A program made the translations under genes and the position numbers. DNA of 10,362 bases, taken from Candidatus Heimdallarchaeota archaeon (lineage in GTDB: Archaea; Asgardarchaeota; Heimdallarchaeia; Heimdallarchaeales; Heimdallarchaeaceae). Below the pieces are notes generated by a model. That model searched no databases. It had not been told where the DNA came from and saw only the letters and a list, made by a program, of their open reading frames with translations. Positions 1-5,838 of the stretch are shown here, one piece after another. Every line of letters starts with the position of its first letter. The first letter of the stretch is position 1. The stretch is from NCBI GenBank assembly GCA_016839985.1, contig JAEOTG010000327.1, forward strand, positions 1-10,362, read 5' to 3'.

Positions 1-35
1 AATGTGGTAAGATTTGTAAACTGTAAAACTCTTCA

Positions 36-46
36 ACCCCGGGTCT
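36..46 (+). repeat. Partial copy of the GC-rich palindromic repeat
   Basis: The 11 bases accccgggtct match the core of the two longer copies at 70-95 and 1670-1695. Only ACCC-C-GGGT is self-complementary here, and the downstream part of the longer repeat is missing. A run of seven G/C bases stands out in such AT-rich DNA. It may be a truncated third copy or a chance match. Confidence 0.4.
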
Positions 47-69
47 GAAAACAACATTTTATTATAGAT

Positions 70-95
70 AGACCCCGGGTCTATTTCCAGTGGAA
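70..95 (+). repeat. 26-base GC-rich palindromic repeat, copy 1
   Basis: These 26 bases are identical to 1670-1695. The left part is an odd palindrome: positions 68-75 (ATAGACCC) and 77-84 (GGGTCTAT) are perfect inverted arms around a central C at 76. The non-palindromic tail continues as atttccagtggaa. The two copies lie in the same orientation and bracket the methyltransferase and membrane-protein genes. It could be a mobile-element remnant, a protein-binding site or an RNA hairpin; nothing in the sequence decides between these. Confidence 0.7.
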
Positions 96-101
96 AGATT
101 A

Positions 102-145
102 AATTTGAGCACAAATATAAATATCCAAAAATCTAATTCAGAGCT
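102..145 (+). promoter_or_regulatory. Duplicated promoter of the Aha1-like gene
   Basis: This segment aligns without gaps to 2234-2277, the promoter of the intact Aha1-like gene. The first 13 bases (aatttgagcacaa) are identical, a TATA-like run (atataaatat, 115-124) follows, and the distance to the ATG is exactly 44 bases in both. About 12 of the last 31 bases differ. It probably drove the paralogue whose start survives at 146. Confidence 0.6.
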
Positions 146-208
146 ATGGATTTTGAAGATGAAGTTCTTTTTCAGTTGTTAAAGCTCTTCAGTCCAATTA
201 TCCTTTAA
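146..208 (+). pseudogene. Truncated duplicate of the Aha1-like SRPBCC gene
   Basis: The reading frame starts ATG and gives MDFEDEVLFQ, nearly the same as MDFEDEILFN of the intact gene at 2278. The first 17 bases are identical and several of the next dozen match. The frame then diverges and stops at 206-208 after 20 codons, far short of the 132 residues of the intact protein. No continuation of the SRPBCC domain was recognised in any forward frame before 233. It is best read as the 5' stub of a deleted or recombined paralogue. A genuine 20-residue peptide is possible but less likely. Confidence 0.55.
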
Positions 209-232
209 CTCAGGTATGCTAATCAGAAACAC

Positions 233-1087
233 TTACAACTTCTTTATGACAGTTAGCATGTGAGTACCTGCATCAATTACGCCCACTTGATTACATAATT
301 CAAGCTCCCAATGAAGAAATTTCTTCCACAAAACTGGATCTGCATAGAATCTCTCCAGTACCTCTTCTCTTGCATTTGAAAGATAATTGGCAGCTGAGGT
401 TACAACTATCTCGCAATTAAATTGATTAAGTATCTCTTTCAATTCAGACCAAGTAAACATATGACATATTTGATCCGGAGATTCTGGTCCAACAAGTTTC
501 CCAACAACATTACCATATTTAATTAAGTCATCAATATGTTCAGTTCCATGTTCTGTTGCAATTCGCAAAATAGATTCTAGAAAGAATTGGCAAGTACCAA
601 GAAGAGACATAACACTAATGAGAACATATCCTTTGGATTTTGTTACTCTTAACATCTCCGAAATAGCATGAGGTGCTTTATCAAATACGTAACTAATCGG
701 TCCTCCATAACAAACAACCGCATCAAATTCGTTATCGGAGAGTTCAGATAAATCTGCAACATCCATAATTTTTCTCCAAATAACAGAATCTTCGAAACCA
801 AAAGATTTGAGTTTTTCTTCATTGAGTTTTAATTGAACCTCCGAAATATCGATTTCATAGATTTTTGCTCCAAGTTTAGCTAATTCGATTGTAAAACGAC
901 CAGGTCCAGGACCTATTTCCAATACTTTGTCTCCAGATTTAATATATTGATGAAGATAATGATTATGAATGAAGAATTGAACTTTGTCTTTAGGAGTTTT
1001 ATCTAATCTCTCCCATTCAGCTTCTCCATATTGATCGTAATTTCTTCGAATTCTTTCAAAAGCTTCTTTGCCATATTTGAAGTTCAT
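233..1087 (-). CDS. Class I SAM-dependent methyltransferase
   Basis: This 284-residue protein carries a Rossmann-type methyltransferase domain of the Methyltransf_11/25 kind. Motif I is VLEIGPGPGRFT at residues 55-66. The acidic residue after strand 2 is D80 (YEIDIS), which would bind the ribose of SAM. MDVADL (108-113) and FDAVVCYGGPISYV (121-134) match motifs II and III. Residues 160-284 form a less conserved C-terminal part with no recognised domain, and the substrate is unknown. The first 50 residues are charged and probably helical. The ATG at 1085-1087 lies about 26 bases from a TATA-like element on the minus strand, so the mRNA is probably leaderless. The gene is divergent from the membrane-protein gene at 1178. 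Small-molecule, RNA or protein methylation are all possible. Confidence 0.88.
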   Translation of the reverse strand: MNFKYGKEAFERIRRNYDQYGEAEWERLDKTPKDKVQFFIHNHYLHQYIKSGDKVLEIGPGPGRFTIELAKLGAKIYEIDISEVQLKLNEEKLKSFGFEDSVIWRKIMDVADLSELSDNEFDAVVCYGGPISYVFDKAPHAISEMLRVTKSKGYVLISVMSLLGTCQFFLESILRIATEHGTEHIDDLIKYGNVVGKLVGPESPDQICHMFTWSELKEILNQFNCEIVVTSAANYLSNAREEVLERFYADPVLWKKFLHWELELCNQVGVIDAGTHMLTVIKKL

Positions 1088-1103
1088 AATAGTAAATTAA
1101 GGA

Positions 1104-1120
1104 AAAATAAATAATAAATT
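1104..1120 (-). promoter_or_regulatory. TATA-like promoter of the methyltransferase gene
   Basis: Read on the minus strand, this is aatttattatttattttt, centred about 26 bases before the ATG at 1087. That spacing puts the expected archaeal transcription start at or next to the start codon. Confidence 0.45.
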
Positions 1121-1143
1121 CTTTGTAAAGTTAGGATTATGAA

Positions 1144-1157
1144 TTATACTTAAATAA
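1144..1157 (+). promoter_or_regulatory. TATA-like promoter of the four-helix membrane protein
   Basis: The run ttatacttaaataa ends about 21 bases before the ATG at 1178. This agrees with a leaderless start at that ATG and argues against the in-frame TTG at 1163, which would lie upstream of the expected transcript start. Confidence 0.45.
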
Positions 1158-1177
1158 GCGGATTGAGGAAAGAGATT

Positions 1178-1618
1178 ATGACAGTTGTTCAAGAAGAAGA
1201 ATCTTCAAGATTTTCAAATATTATAGTTAATATCTCAACAGTTGTTGGAGCACTCCTTGGAGTTTTGTTTATCTTAATTTTATTAGCTGCTTTCAACGTG
1301 CTGAATCTACCATTAATAACAGACAATTTCTCAGCCTTTATTGGGTTAGCAATTTTTGGATTTGCGATGTGTATGTCTGTTTTTGCTATAAGAGCAAATT
1401 TCCAGAAGGATTTCAAGTGGTCGAGTGTTCTTACCATTTTAGCAATAATTCTAGGTACTTTGGCAGTAACAGAAGTAATTCTAGTAATTTTGGCAGATCT
1501 TGGAATCATGGTAGGTATTCCAGGAATAACTACATATCCAAATGCATTCATTATACTTTCAGTGATTGTGTTCGCAAAATGGATTTCAGCAACAGTCCAT
1601 ATATTTGTAAAGATCTAA
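1178..1618 (+). CDS. Four-helix integral membrane protein, unknown function
   Basis: This 146-residue protein has four hydrophobic segments at about residues 15-39, 52-71, 83-106 and 122-143, joined by short polar loops. The N-terminus is acidic (QEEESS) and there is no cleavable signal peptide. I do not recognise a family. The ATG at 1178 is preferred over the upstream TTG at 1163 because of the TATA spacing; a GAGG at 1165-1168 could also act as a weak ribosome binding site. It is transcribed divergently from the methyltransferase, and both lie between the two copies of the 26-base repeat. A helper role for a membrane-associated methyltransferase is conceivable but is only a guess from position. 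Confidence 0.7.
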   Translation: MTVVQEEESSRFSNIIVNISTVVGALLGVLFILILLAAFNVLNLPLITDNFSAFIGLAIFGFAMCMSVFAIRANFQKDFKWSSVLTILAIILGTLAVTEVILVILADLGIMVGIPGITTYPNAFIILSVIVFAKWISATVHIFVKI

Positions 1619-1669
1619 AAGAAATTTCTAGTTTGGTTCAAGCTTACGAACATAATACGAAAATAATGC

Positions 1670-1695
1670 AGACCCCGGGTCTATTTCCAGTGGAA
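1670..1695 (+). repeat. 26-base GC-rich palindromic repeat, copy 2
   Basis: Identical to 70-95 over 26 bases and in the same orientation. Here the palindrome extends over 13 bases (AGACCC-C-GGGTCT, 1670-1682). It lies 52 bases after the stop of the membrane-protein gene and about 35 bases before the 3' end of the convergent cupin gene, in otherwise non-coding sequence. Confidence 0.7.
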
Positions 1696-1730
1696 CTTAT
1701 GAGAGTTCATTTCTTTTCCTACTTATTTGT

Positions 1731-2066
1731 TTATTTCTTAACCTTGTATCTATCTTTATCCGCAAAGAATTCCATACTTGCATAACCTGCACTAATTTGA
1801 GCTGAATGGGTTTCTCCTTCTAAAATATAGAAGCGATCTCCTTTAGTATAGACTTGCTCTTTACCTTCAACCGTCAAAGCAATCTCTCCTTCTAGTACTA
1901 TTCCCCATTGTGCATCATGGGAATGTGGAGGAACATCTGCATTTTGACTAAAGTGCATGAAAACAATTTGATGATTCTTATCTTGTGATAAATAAGCTGT
2001 GAGTCCTGGAATAGGAATATTTGCTTGTGGTAGATTTCTTATTGCTTCTGGAAAGATTTCTTTCAT
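1731..2066 (-). CDS. Small single-domain cupin protein
   Basis: This protein of 111 residues fits a single cupin_2 barrel. Cupin motif 1 is PPHSHDAQWGIVLEGE, with metal ligands H48, H50 and probably Q53 in place of the usual glutamate. Motif 2 is GDRFYILEGETHSA, where H87 is the fourth ligand and the usual proline of PxG is absent. It should bind a metal ion; small cupins of this kind include isomerases, dioxygenases and ligand-sensing proteins, so no reaction can be named. The ATG at 2066 gives MKEIFPEA. An in-frame TTG at 2075 (MIIMKEIF) lies at a better distance from the TATA-like element and could be the true leaderless start. The gene is divergent from the Aha1-like gene. Confidence 0.82.
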   Translation of the reverse strand: MKEIFPEAIRNLPQANIPIPGLTAYLSQDKNHQIVFMHFSQNADVPPHSHDAQWGIVLEGEIALTVEGKEQVYTKGDRFYILEGETHSAQISAGYASMEFFADKDRYKVKK

Positions 2067-2094
2067 AATAATCAAATGGGGTGTTGATTAATTG

Positions 2095-2102
2095 TTTATA
2101 AA
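2095..2102 (-). promoter_or_regulatory. TATA box of the cupin gene
   Basis: The sequence tttataaa is self-complementary and lies about 23 bases from the TTG at 2075 and 32 bases from the ATG at 2066 on the minus strand. Confidence 0.4.
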
Positions 2103-2233
2103 GATTGATGAGAGGAGGAAGAAACTCTTAGAAAATACAAATATGATGATATCGTCTATTCAGTGTGGGATCCTTGGAGATATTTGATCTTATATTTCTT
2201 GGAGTTTTTTATTTCTCTAGAATTTTCTTAATG

Positions 2234-2257
2234 AATTTGAGCACAAGTATATATAAT
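2234..2257 (+). promoter_or_regulatory. Promoter of the Aha1-like gene
   Basis: A strong TATA box (tatatataat) follows a 13-base element aatttgagcacaa that also occurs in the duplicate promoter at 102-114. The TATA centre is about 27 bases before the ATG at 2278, so the mRNA should be leaderless or nearly so. The conserved element sits where BRE or an adjacent regulator site would lie. Confidence 0.55.
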
Positions 2258-2277
2258 CAAAAAAATGAATCACGCAT

Positions 2278-2676
2278 ATGGATTTTGAAGATGAGATTCT
2301 ATTCAATGTTTCTCCTCATGAGGTTTTTGAGTTGATTATAGACGAAAGAAAACACCAAGAGTTTTCCAATAGCTATGTAGAAATCCCACGTAAAGTTGGT
2401 GGCAATTGCAATTGGTATAATTCCATGTTTGGAGAAATTGTTGAATTGGTTCAAGACAAAAGAATTGTACATACTTGGAGAGGGAATGATTGGCCTGAAA
2501 ACCATTATGCTATAGTGTATTTTGATTTTATTGAAATCTCTGAAGGGGTATTGATACAATTTAAACTAAAAGATATTCCGGATGTAGAACCTTTCAATAC
2601 AATAGGCTGGAAAAAGGGTTGGGAAGTTGCTTATTGGAAACCAATGCGAGAGTGGTTGAAAAGAAATAGATTTTAG
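2278..2676 (+). CDS. Aha1-like SRPBCC (START-fold) protein
   Basis: This 132-residue protein spans one complete AHSA1/SRPBCC domain and little else. The start MDFEDEILFNVSPHEVFELI is the typical first strand and helix. The middle, GEIVELVQDKRIVHTWRGND from residue 52 followed by WPENHYA (72-78), closely resembles the eukaryotic Aha1 C-terminal domain, where I recall a W-R-x3-W-P-E-G-H-[FY]-A pattern. IPD (100-102) and GW (110-111) also fit the family. In eukaryotes this domain helps stimulate the Hsp90 ATPase; bacterial relatives are often ligand-binding proteins of unknown role. The Aha1 N-terminal domain is absent. A role with an Hsp90-like chaperone is therefore only inferred, and no chaperone gene is nearby. 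A decayed copy of its promoter and start lies at 102-208. Confidence 0.85.
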   Translation: MDFEDEILFNVSPHEVFELIIDERKHQEFSNSYVEIPRKVGGNCNWYNSMFGEIVELVQDKRIVHTWRGNDWPENHYAIVYFDFIEISEGVLIQFKLKDIPDVEPFNTIGWKKGWEVAYWKPMREWLKRNRF

Positions 2677-2718
2677 TTTGTTTTCCTCGGAGTTTTTAGT
2701 TGTCTCATTTTTTCTTTT
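2677..2718 (+). terminator. T-rich terminator after the Aha1-like gene
   Basis: Directly after the stop codon there are runs of T (ttttcc, gtttttag, cattttttctttt) within 40 bases. Archaeal RNA polymerase commonly stops at such T-tracts without a hairpin. Confidence 0.4.
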
Positions 2719-2744
2719 GAGGTTTAAGTATGCACTTTTTACAA

Positions 2745-2754
2745 TAATATAAAC
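2745..2754 (+). promoter_or_regulatory. TATA-like promoter of the 21-residue peptide gene
   Basis: The run ataatataaa is centred about 23 bases before the ATG at 2773, the same geometry as several larger genes in the window. This is the main reason to take the tiny reading frame seriously. Confidence 0.4.
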
Positions 2755-2772
2755 AATTCAGAGTGATACAAA

Positions 2773-2838
2773 ATGAAATACAAACATGATCCTGAACCAG
2801 GCGATGATGATATAGGACCACCTGTATGGTGGCCTTAA
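2773..2838 (+). CDS. Putative 21-residue acidic, tryptophan-containing micropeptide
   Basis: The frame reads MKYKHDPEPG at the start and ends GPPVWWP before TAA, with an acidic centre (GDDDIG). The composition is unlike random AT-rich DNA: four prolines, four aspartates and two adjacent tryptophans from GC-richer codons. A TATA-like run sits about 23 bases upstream and a T-run (attttttttatt) follows the stop, so the unit has a promoter, a short gene and a possible terminator. No family is recognised. It could be a leaderless small protein, a leader peptide or chance; conservation would decide. Confidence 0.4.
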   Translation: MKYKHDPEPGDDDIGPPVWWP

Positions 2839-2944
2839 ATTTTTTTTATTAACTTAATTTAAACATTATAATCATCATTGAATTCATATAATTGTATTAT
2901 ACCACTTTGTAAATCAATTTGATATTTTAGAGATGTGAATCTAC

Positions 2945-3118
2945 ATGGAAGCGTTTATTCAAGTTGGTAAATTCAGAAATGGTGACCCACTAGCTCCAGC
3001 TTTGCATTTTATGTCTATTAAACGCTGCAGAGAACACAAATTCGGTAGATTAGAGGGAATATTACTTAATCAACAAGAAACTCTCCGGAAAATCGTTCTA
3101 AACGCCTTGAAAACTTAA
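2945..3118 (+). CDS. Hypothetical 57-residue protein
   Basis: The frame begins MEAFIQVGKFRNGDPLAPAL and ends in a basic helix-like stretch (ETLRKIVLNALKT). It uses codons spread over all residues, including two GCT and several GC-ending codons, and has no in-frame stop for 57 codons in AT-rich DNA, which favours a real gene. A TATA-like tgatatttta lies at about 2919-2928, some 21 bases before the ATG. It has no membrane segment or signal peptide, and a single cysteine. No family is recognised. A T-rich tract (3119-3133) follows the stop. Confidence 0.5.
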   Translation: MEAFIQVGKFRNGDPLAPALHFMSIKRCREHKFGRLEGILLNQQETLRKIVLNALKT

Positions 3119-3203
3119 TTTTTTCTCTTTTTTATCATTTTTCAATATATTCGGTTATTTGACAAGACTTTTATCTTTTCTAATGATAATCAATAAGACG
3201 AAG

Positions 3204-3749
3204 ATGAAAAACAAAGATTCTTTATGGCACAAAATAAAGACAGGTCCAAATCCACCTGAAGAGATTTACGCTATCATTGAAAATCCAAAAAATAGTAGAA
3301 ACAAGTATGAACTTCGTAAAGATGGCGTGATATATTTAGATAGAGTACTACATTCCTCCGTAATCTTTCCTGGAGATTATGGACTAATCCCCCAAACTTA
3401 TTTTGAGGATGGTGATGCTTTAGATATTCTTGTTCTTATTTCTGAACCAACCTTTACAGGGTGTGTTGTAGCATCCCGTCCAATTGGTGTCTTACGTATG
3501 AGAGATGAAAAAGGTCATGATGATAAAATTCTAGCTGTTGCTTCAGAGGATCCTTTCTTCCATAGTGTTTATTCTTTGGAAGATGTTTATCCGCATACTC
3601 TAGATGAAATAGCAGAATTTTTCAAAACATACAAAGGACTTGAGCATGGTAAAAAGGTAGAGGTTATTGGTTGGGATTCAAAAGAAGAAGCATTCAAGTG
3701 TATAACTCATTCTATGAGATTATATGAAGAACTATTCAAAGGTAAATGA
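3204..3749 (+). CDS. ppa: Inorganic pyrophosphatase, family I
   Basis: This cytoplasmic Mg-dependent enzyme splits pyrophosphate into two phosphates and so pulls biosynthetic reactions forward. The 181-residue length fits the family. Active-site landmarks are K34 and E36 (NKYEL), R48 (DRVL), PGDYG (56-60), the aspartate motif D69-G-D71-A-L-D74, D101 and D106 with K108 (DEKGHDDK), and Y143-K144 (YKGLEHGK). The fourth position of the aspartate signature is alanine where proline or glutamate is usual. The ATG at 3204 is chosen because known archaeal members start near the LWHKIKTGPNPPEE block. An in-frame ATG at 3183 and a TTG at 3159 would add 7 or 15 unconserved residues. TATA-like runs lie at 3143-3151 and 3168-3178. 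Confidence 0.93.
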   Translation: MKNKDSLWHKIKTGPNPPEEIYAIIENPKNSRNKYELRKDGVIYLDRVLHSSVIFPGDYGLIPQTYFEDGDALDILVLISEPTFTGCVVASRPIGVLRMRDEKGHDDKILAVASEDPFFHSVYSLEDVYPHTLDEIAEFFKTYKGLEHGKKVEVIGWDSKEEAFKCITHSMRLYEELFKGK

Positions 3750-3799
3750 TAAATCTCTCTGTTAATCTATTTCAATAATTTATCATCTAGTTTTTCTTT
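3746..3799 (+). terminator. Probable terminator of the pyrophosphatase gene
   Basis: A 9-bp perfect inverted repeat (atgataaat at 3746-3754 and atttatcat at 3778-3786) overlaps the stop codon and is followed by the T-rich run tagtttttcttt. The stem is AT-only and weak, so the T-tract is the more convincing element. Confidence 0.4.
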
Positions 3800-3810
3800 G
3801 TCAAAACGGA

Positions 3811-3820
3811 ATATATATAA
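3811..3820 (+). promoter_or_regulatory. TATA box of the PEP carboxykinase gene
   Basis: The run atatatataa is a strong archaeal TATA box. It predicts transcription starting near 3840 and a leader of about 30 bases before the ATG at 3874, longer than for most genes here. Confidence 0.5.
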
Positions 3821-3838
3821 TTCAAATTTATTTGAATT
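3819..3838 (+). promoter_or_regulatory. Palindromic operator candidate before PEP carboxykinase
   Basis: aattcaaat (3819-3827) and atttgaatt (3830-3838) form a perfect 9-bp inverted repeat around two T. It overlaps the end of the TATA box and reaches the predicted transcription start. A dimeric repressor bound here would block polymerase or TFB, which suits a gluconeogenic gene switched by carbon supply. The regulator itself is not in the window. Confidence 0.45.
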
Positions 3839-3873
3839 TCATTCGAAGATAGATTGCAGTAAAGGCGAAGTAA

Positions 3874-5781
3874 ATGGACATAAAAGATTGCTTAGATCAC
3901 TCTTGTTTAAGTGATGTTGATAAAGAAAAATTAATTGCTCTTAACAATCCTAAAGTAATAAAAATTATTGATGAATACATCGGTCTTTGCAAACCTGCTG
4001 AAGCAAGAGTTATTGATGATTCACCAGAGGATTTAGACTATATCCGTAAATTAGCTATTCATAATGGAGAGGAAATAGAATTAGCTCTAGATGGACACAC
4101 TGTTCATTTTGACGGTTATCATGATCAAGCTAGAGATAAGGAACACACTTGTTTGTTAGTTCCTAGAGGAGAGCAACACAAATATGGTAAACACATTAAT
4201 ACCATAAATCGAGATGAAGGACTTAAAGAAATATTGGAAATAATGGATGGATGCATGAAAGATAAAACTGTTCTTATTCGGTTTTATAGTTTAGGTCCTA
4301 ATAATTCGAAATTCTGTATCCCTGCTCTTCAAATTACTGATTCAGCTTATGTTGCACATTCAGAAGATATTCTATACCGTCAAGGCTATGAAGAATTTGA
4401 GCGTCTTAATGGATCGGAAGATTTCTTTTATTTTGTTCATTCAGCTGGGGAATTAACAGATAAGAAAGTTTCAAAGAATATAGAGAAGAGAAGAATCTAT
4501 ATTGATTTACAAGAAAACAGAGTTCTTAGTGTTAACAACCAATACGCAGGAAATTCTCTAGGATTAAAAAAACTCGCTCTTCGTTTGGCTATTAACAGAG
4601 CAATTAATGAAAATTGGCTTGCAGAACACATGTTTATCTCTGCTGTTTATCCATTAGATAAAAGTAGGAAATCATACTTTTTAGGAGCTTTTCCATCTGC
4701 TTGTGGTAAGACTTCAACTGCAATGGTTCCAGGCAACACCATTGTAGGTGATGATATTGCTTATCTTCGAATTAATGAAGAAGGAGAAGTTAAAGCTGTA
4801 AATATAGAAAATGGAATATTTGGTATCATCAAAGATGTAGGTCCTAGGGACGATCCAGTCATTTACAAAACTCTACAATCACCTAATGAAACAATATTTT
4901 CTAATGTCTTAATCTCTGATGGGAAACCTTATTGGACTGGTATGGGGAAGCAAATTGAAATCCCAGATAGAGGCATAAATTGGGCTTCCTCTAAAGTAGG
5001 TGAATGGTTTAAAGGTTTTTGTTGTGATGACGAAGGAAACGAAATTAAATTTTCGCACCCTAACTCTAGATATACAATTAAATTAGAAGAACTTGATAAT
5101 GTAGATGAAGCTCTTCACAATCCAGATGGTGTAAAAGCTGCAGCAATTATTTATGGTGGGAGAGATAGTGATATTTCTGTACCTGTCTATGAAACCTTCA
5201 ATTGGAACCATGGTGTATTTGTAGGGTCATCTATTGAATCTGAAACTACTGCTGCAACTTTAGGTAAAGCTGGAGTAAGAAAACACCAACCTATGGCAAA
5301 TCTAGATTTTATTGTTGTTCCACTAGGTGAATATCTTCAAGCTCATTTTGACTTTGGAAAAAGAATAGTTGAAGGAAAACAACCCGTTATATTCAGCACT
5401 AATTATTTTTTGAAAGATGAAAATGGAAAATACTTTGATGAAATACTTGATAAAAAAATCTGGCTTCTTTGGGCTGAAATGAGAGTGAGTGGAATATGTG
5501 ATGCAATTAAAACACCTATAGGACACATACCTAAGTATGAAGATTTAGTTTCACTATTCAAAGAAGAATTTAATCATCACTATGAAAAATCTAGATATAT
5601 TTCAGAATTTTCTGTAAGAATACACAAATTCTTAGAGAAGATTGATCGAATTGAAGCAATTTATAAAGAAGAAGAAAATATACCAGAAGAACTCTTTAAT
5701 GAATTAGATAATCAACGTAAGAGATTACTGAAAGCAAGAGAGAAGTACGAAACTGATGTAATATCACCTTTTAATTTCTGA
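3874..5781 (+). CDS. pckG: Phosphoenolpyruvate carboxykinase (GTP)
   Basis: This 635-residue cytoplasmic enzyme interconverts oxaloacetate plus GTP with PEP, CO2 and GDP, the entry step of gluconeogenesis (EC 4.1.1.32 family). The substrate loop is YAGNS (224-228), followed by KK (232-233) and H252, which with D294 or D293 would hold the catalytic Mn. The P-loop is FPSACGKTS (273-281) with the characteristic cysteine C277. Kinase-2 is VGDDIAY (291-297). ENGIFGI (312-318) and GGR (428-430) follow, with VFVGSSIESET at 448-458. The ENGIFGI segment and its neighbours resemble thermococcal enzymes more than animal ones. No key residue appears lost. The ATG at 3874 is the first in frame after a leader carrying a palindrome. 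No pyruvate phosphate dikinase or malic enzyme gene is nearby. Confidence 0.95.
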   Translation: MDIKDCLDHSCLSDVDKEKLIALNNPKVIKIIDEYIGLCKPAEARVIDDSPEDLDYIRKLAIHNGEEIELALDGHTVHFDGYHDQARDKEHTCLLVPRGEQHKYGKHINTINRDEGLKEILEIMDGCMKDKTVLIRFYSLGPNNSKFCIPALQITDSAYVAHSEDILYRQGYEEFERLNGSEDFFYFVHSAGELTDKKVSKNIEKRRIYIDLQENRVLSVNNQYAGNSLGLKKLALRLAINRAINENWLAEHMFISAVYPLDKSRKSYFLGAFPSACGKTSTAMVPGNTIVGDDIAYLRINEEGEVKAVNIENGIFGIIKDVGPRDDPVIYKTLQSPNETIFSNVLISDGKPYWTGMGKQIEIPDRGINWASSKVGEWFKGFCCDDEGNEIKFSHPNSRYTIKLEELDNVDEALHNPDGVKAAAIIYGGRDSDISVPVYETFNWNHGVFVGSSIESETTAATLGKAGVRKHQPMANLDFIVVPLGEYLQAHFDFGKRIVEGKQPVIFSTNYFLKDENGKYFDEILDKKIWLLWAEMRVSGICDAIKTPIGHIPKYEDLVSLFKEEFNHHYEKSRYISEFSVRIHKFLEKIDRIEAIYKEEENIPEELFNELDNQRKRLLKAREKYETDVISPFNF

Positions 5782-5811
5782 GATAATTCTTCTTGAGGAA
5801 TATTTGTGGGG

Positions 5812-5821
5812 GATATATAGG
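5812..5821 (+). promoter_or_regulatory. TATA-like promoter of the two-helix mini membrane protein
   Basis: gatatatagg is centred about 23 bases before the TTG at 5839. The geometry matches leaderless transcription starting at that TTG. Confidence 0.35.
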
Positions 5822-5838
5822 GAAGAGTAGTAAAATCT

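Noticed and set aside
1..48. 3' end of an upstream gene (frame 1 open to a TGA at 46-48)
   Set aside because: Only 15 codons, no recognisable protein, and the frame ends inside the partial repeat.
178..209. Terminator hairpin for the methyltransferase gene (gttaaag/ctttaac)
   Set aside because: The 7-bp stem is real but AT-rich, overlaps the pseudogene end, and on the minus strand is not followed by a T-tract.
1189..1551. 120-residue frame on the minus strand
   Set aside because: It lies entirely inside the four-helix membrane-protein gene and shows no family features; an antisense shadow.
1369..1785. 138-residue plus-strand frame overlapping the membrane-protein gene and the repeat
   Set aside because: It is in another frame of a better-supported gene, low in complexity (S, N, Y, F rich), and runs across the repeat into the cupin 3' end.
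2299..2559. 86-residue minus-strand frame inside the Aha1-like gene
   Set aside because: Shadow of a gene with clear domain motifs on the other strand.
5323..5526. 67-residue minus-strand frame inside PEP carboxykinase
   Set aside because: Shadow of a strongly conserved enzyme; composition is F, S, I rich as expected for antisense.
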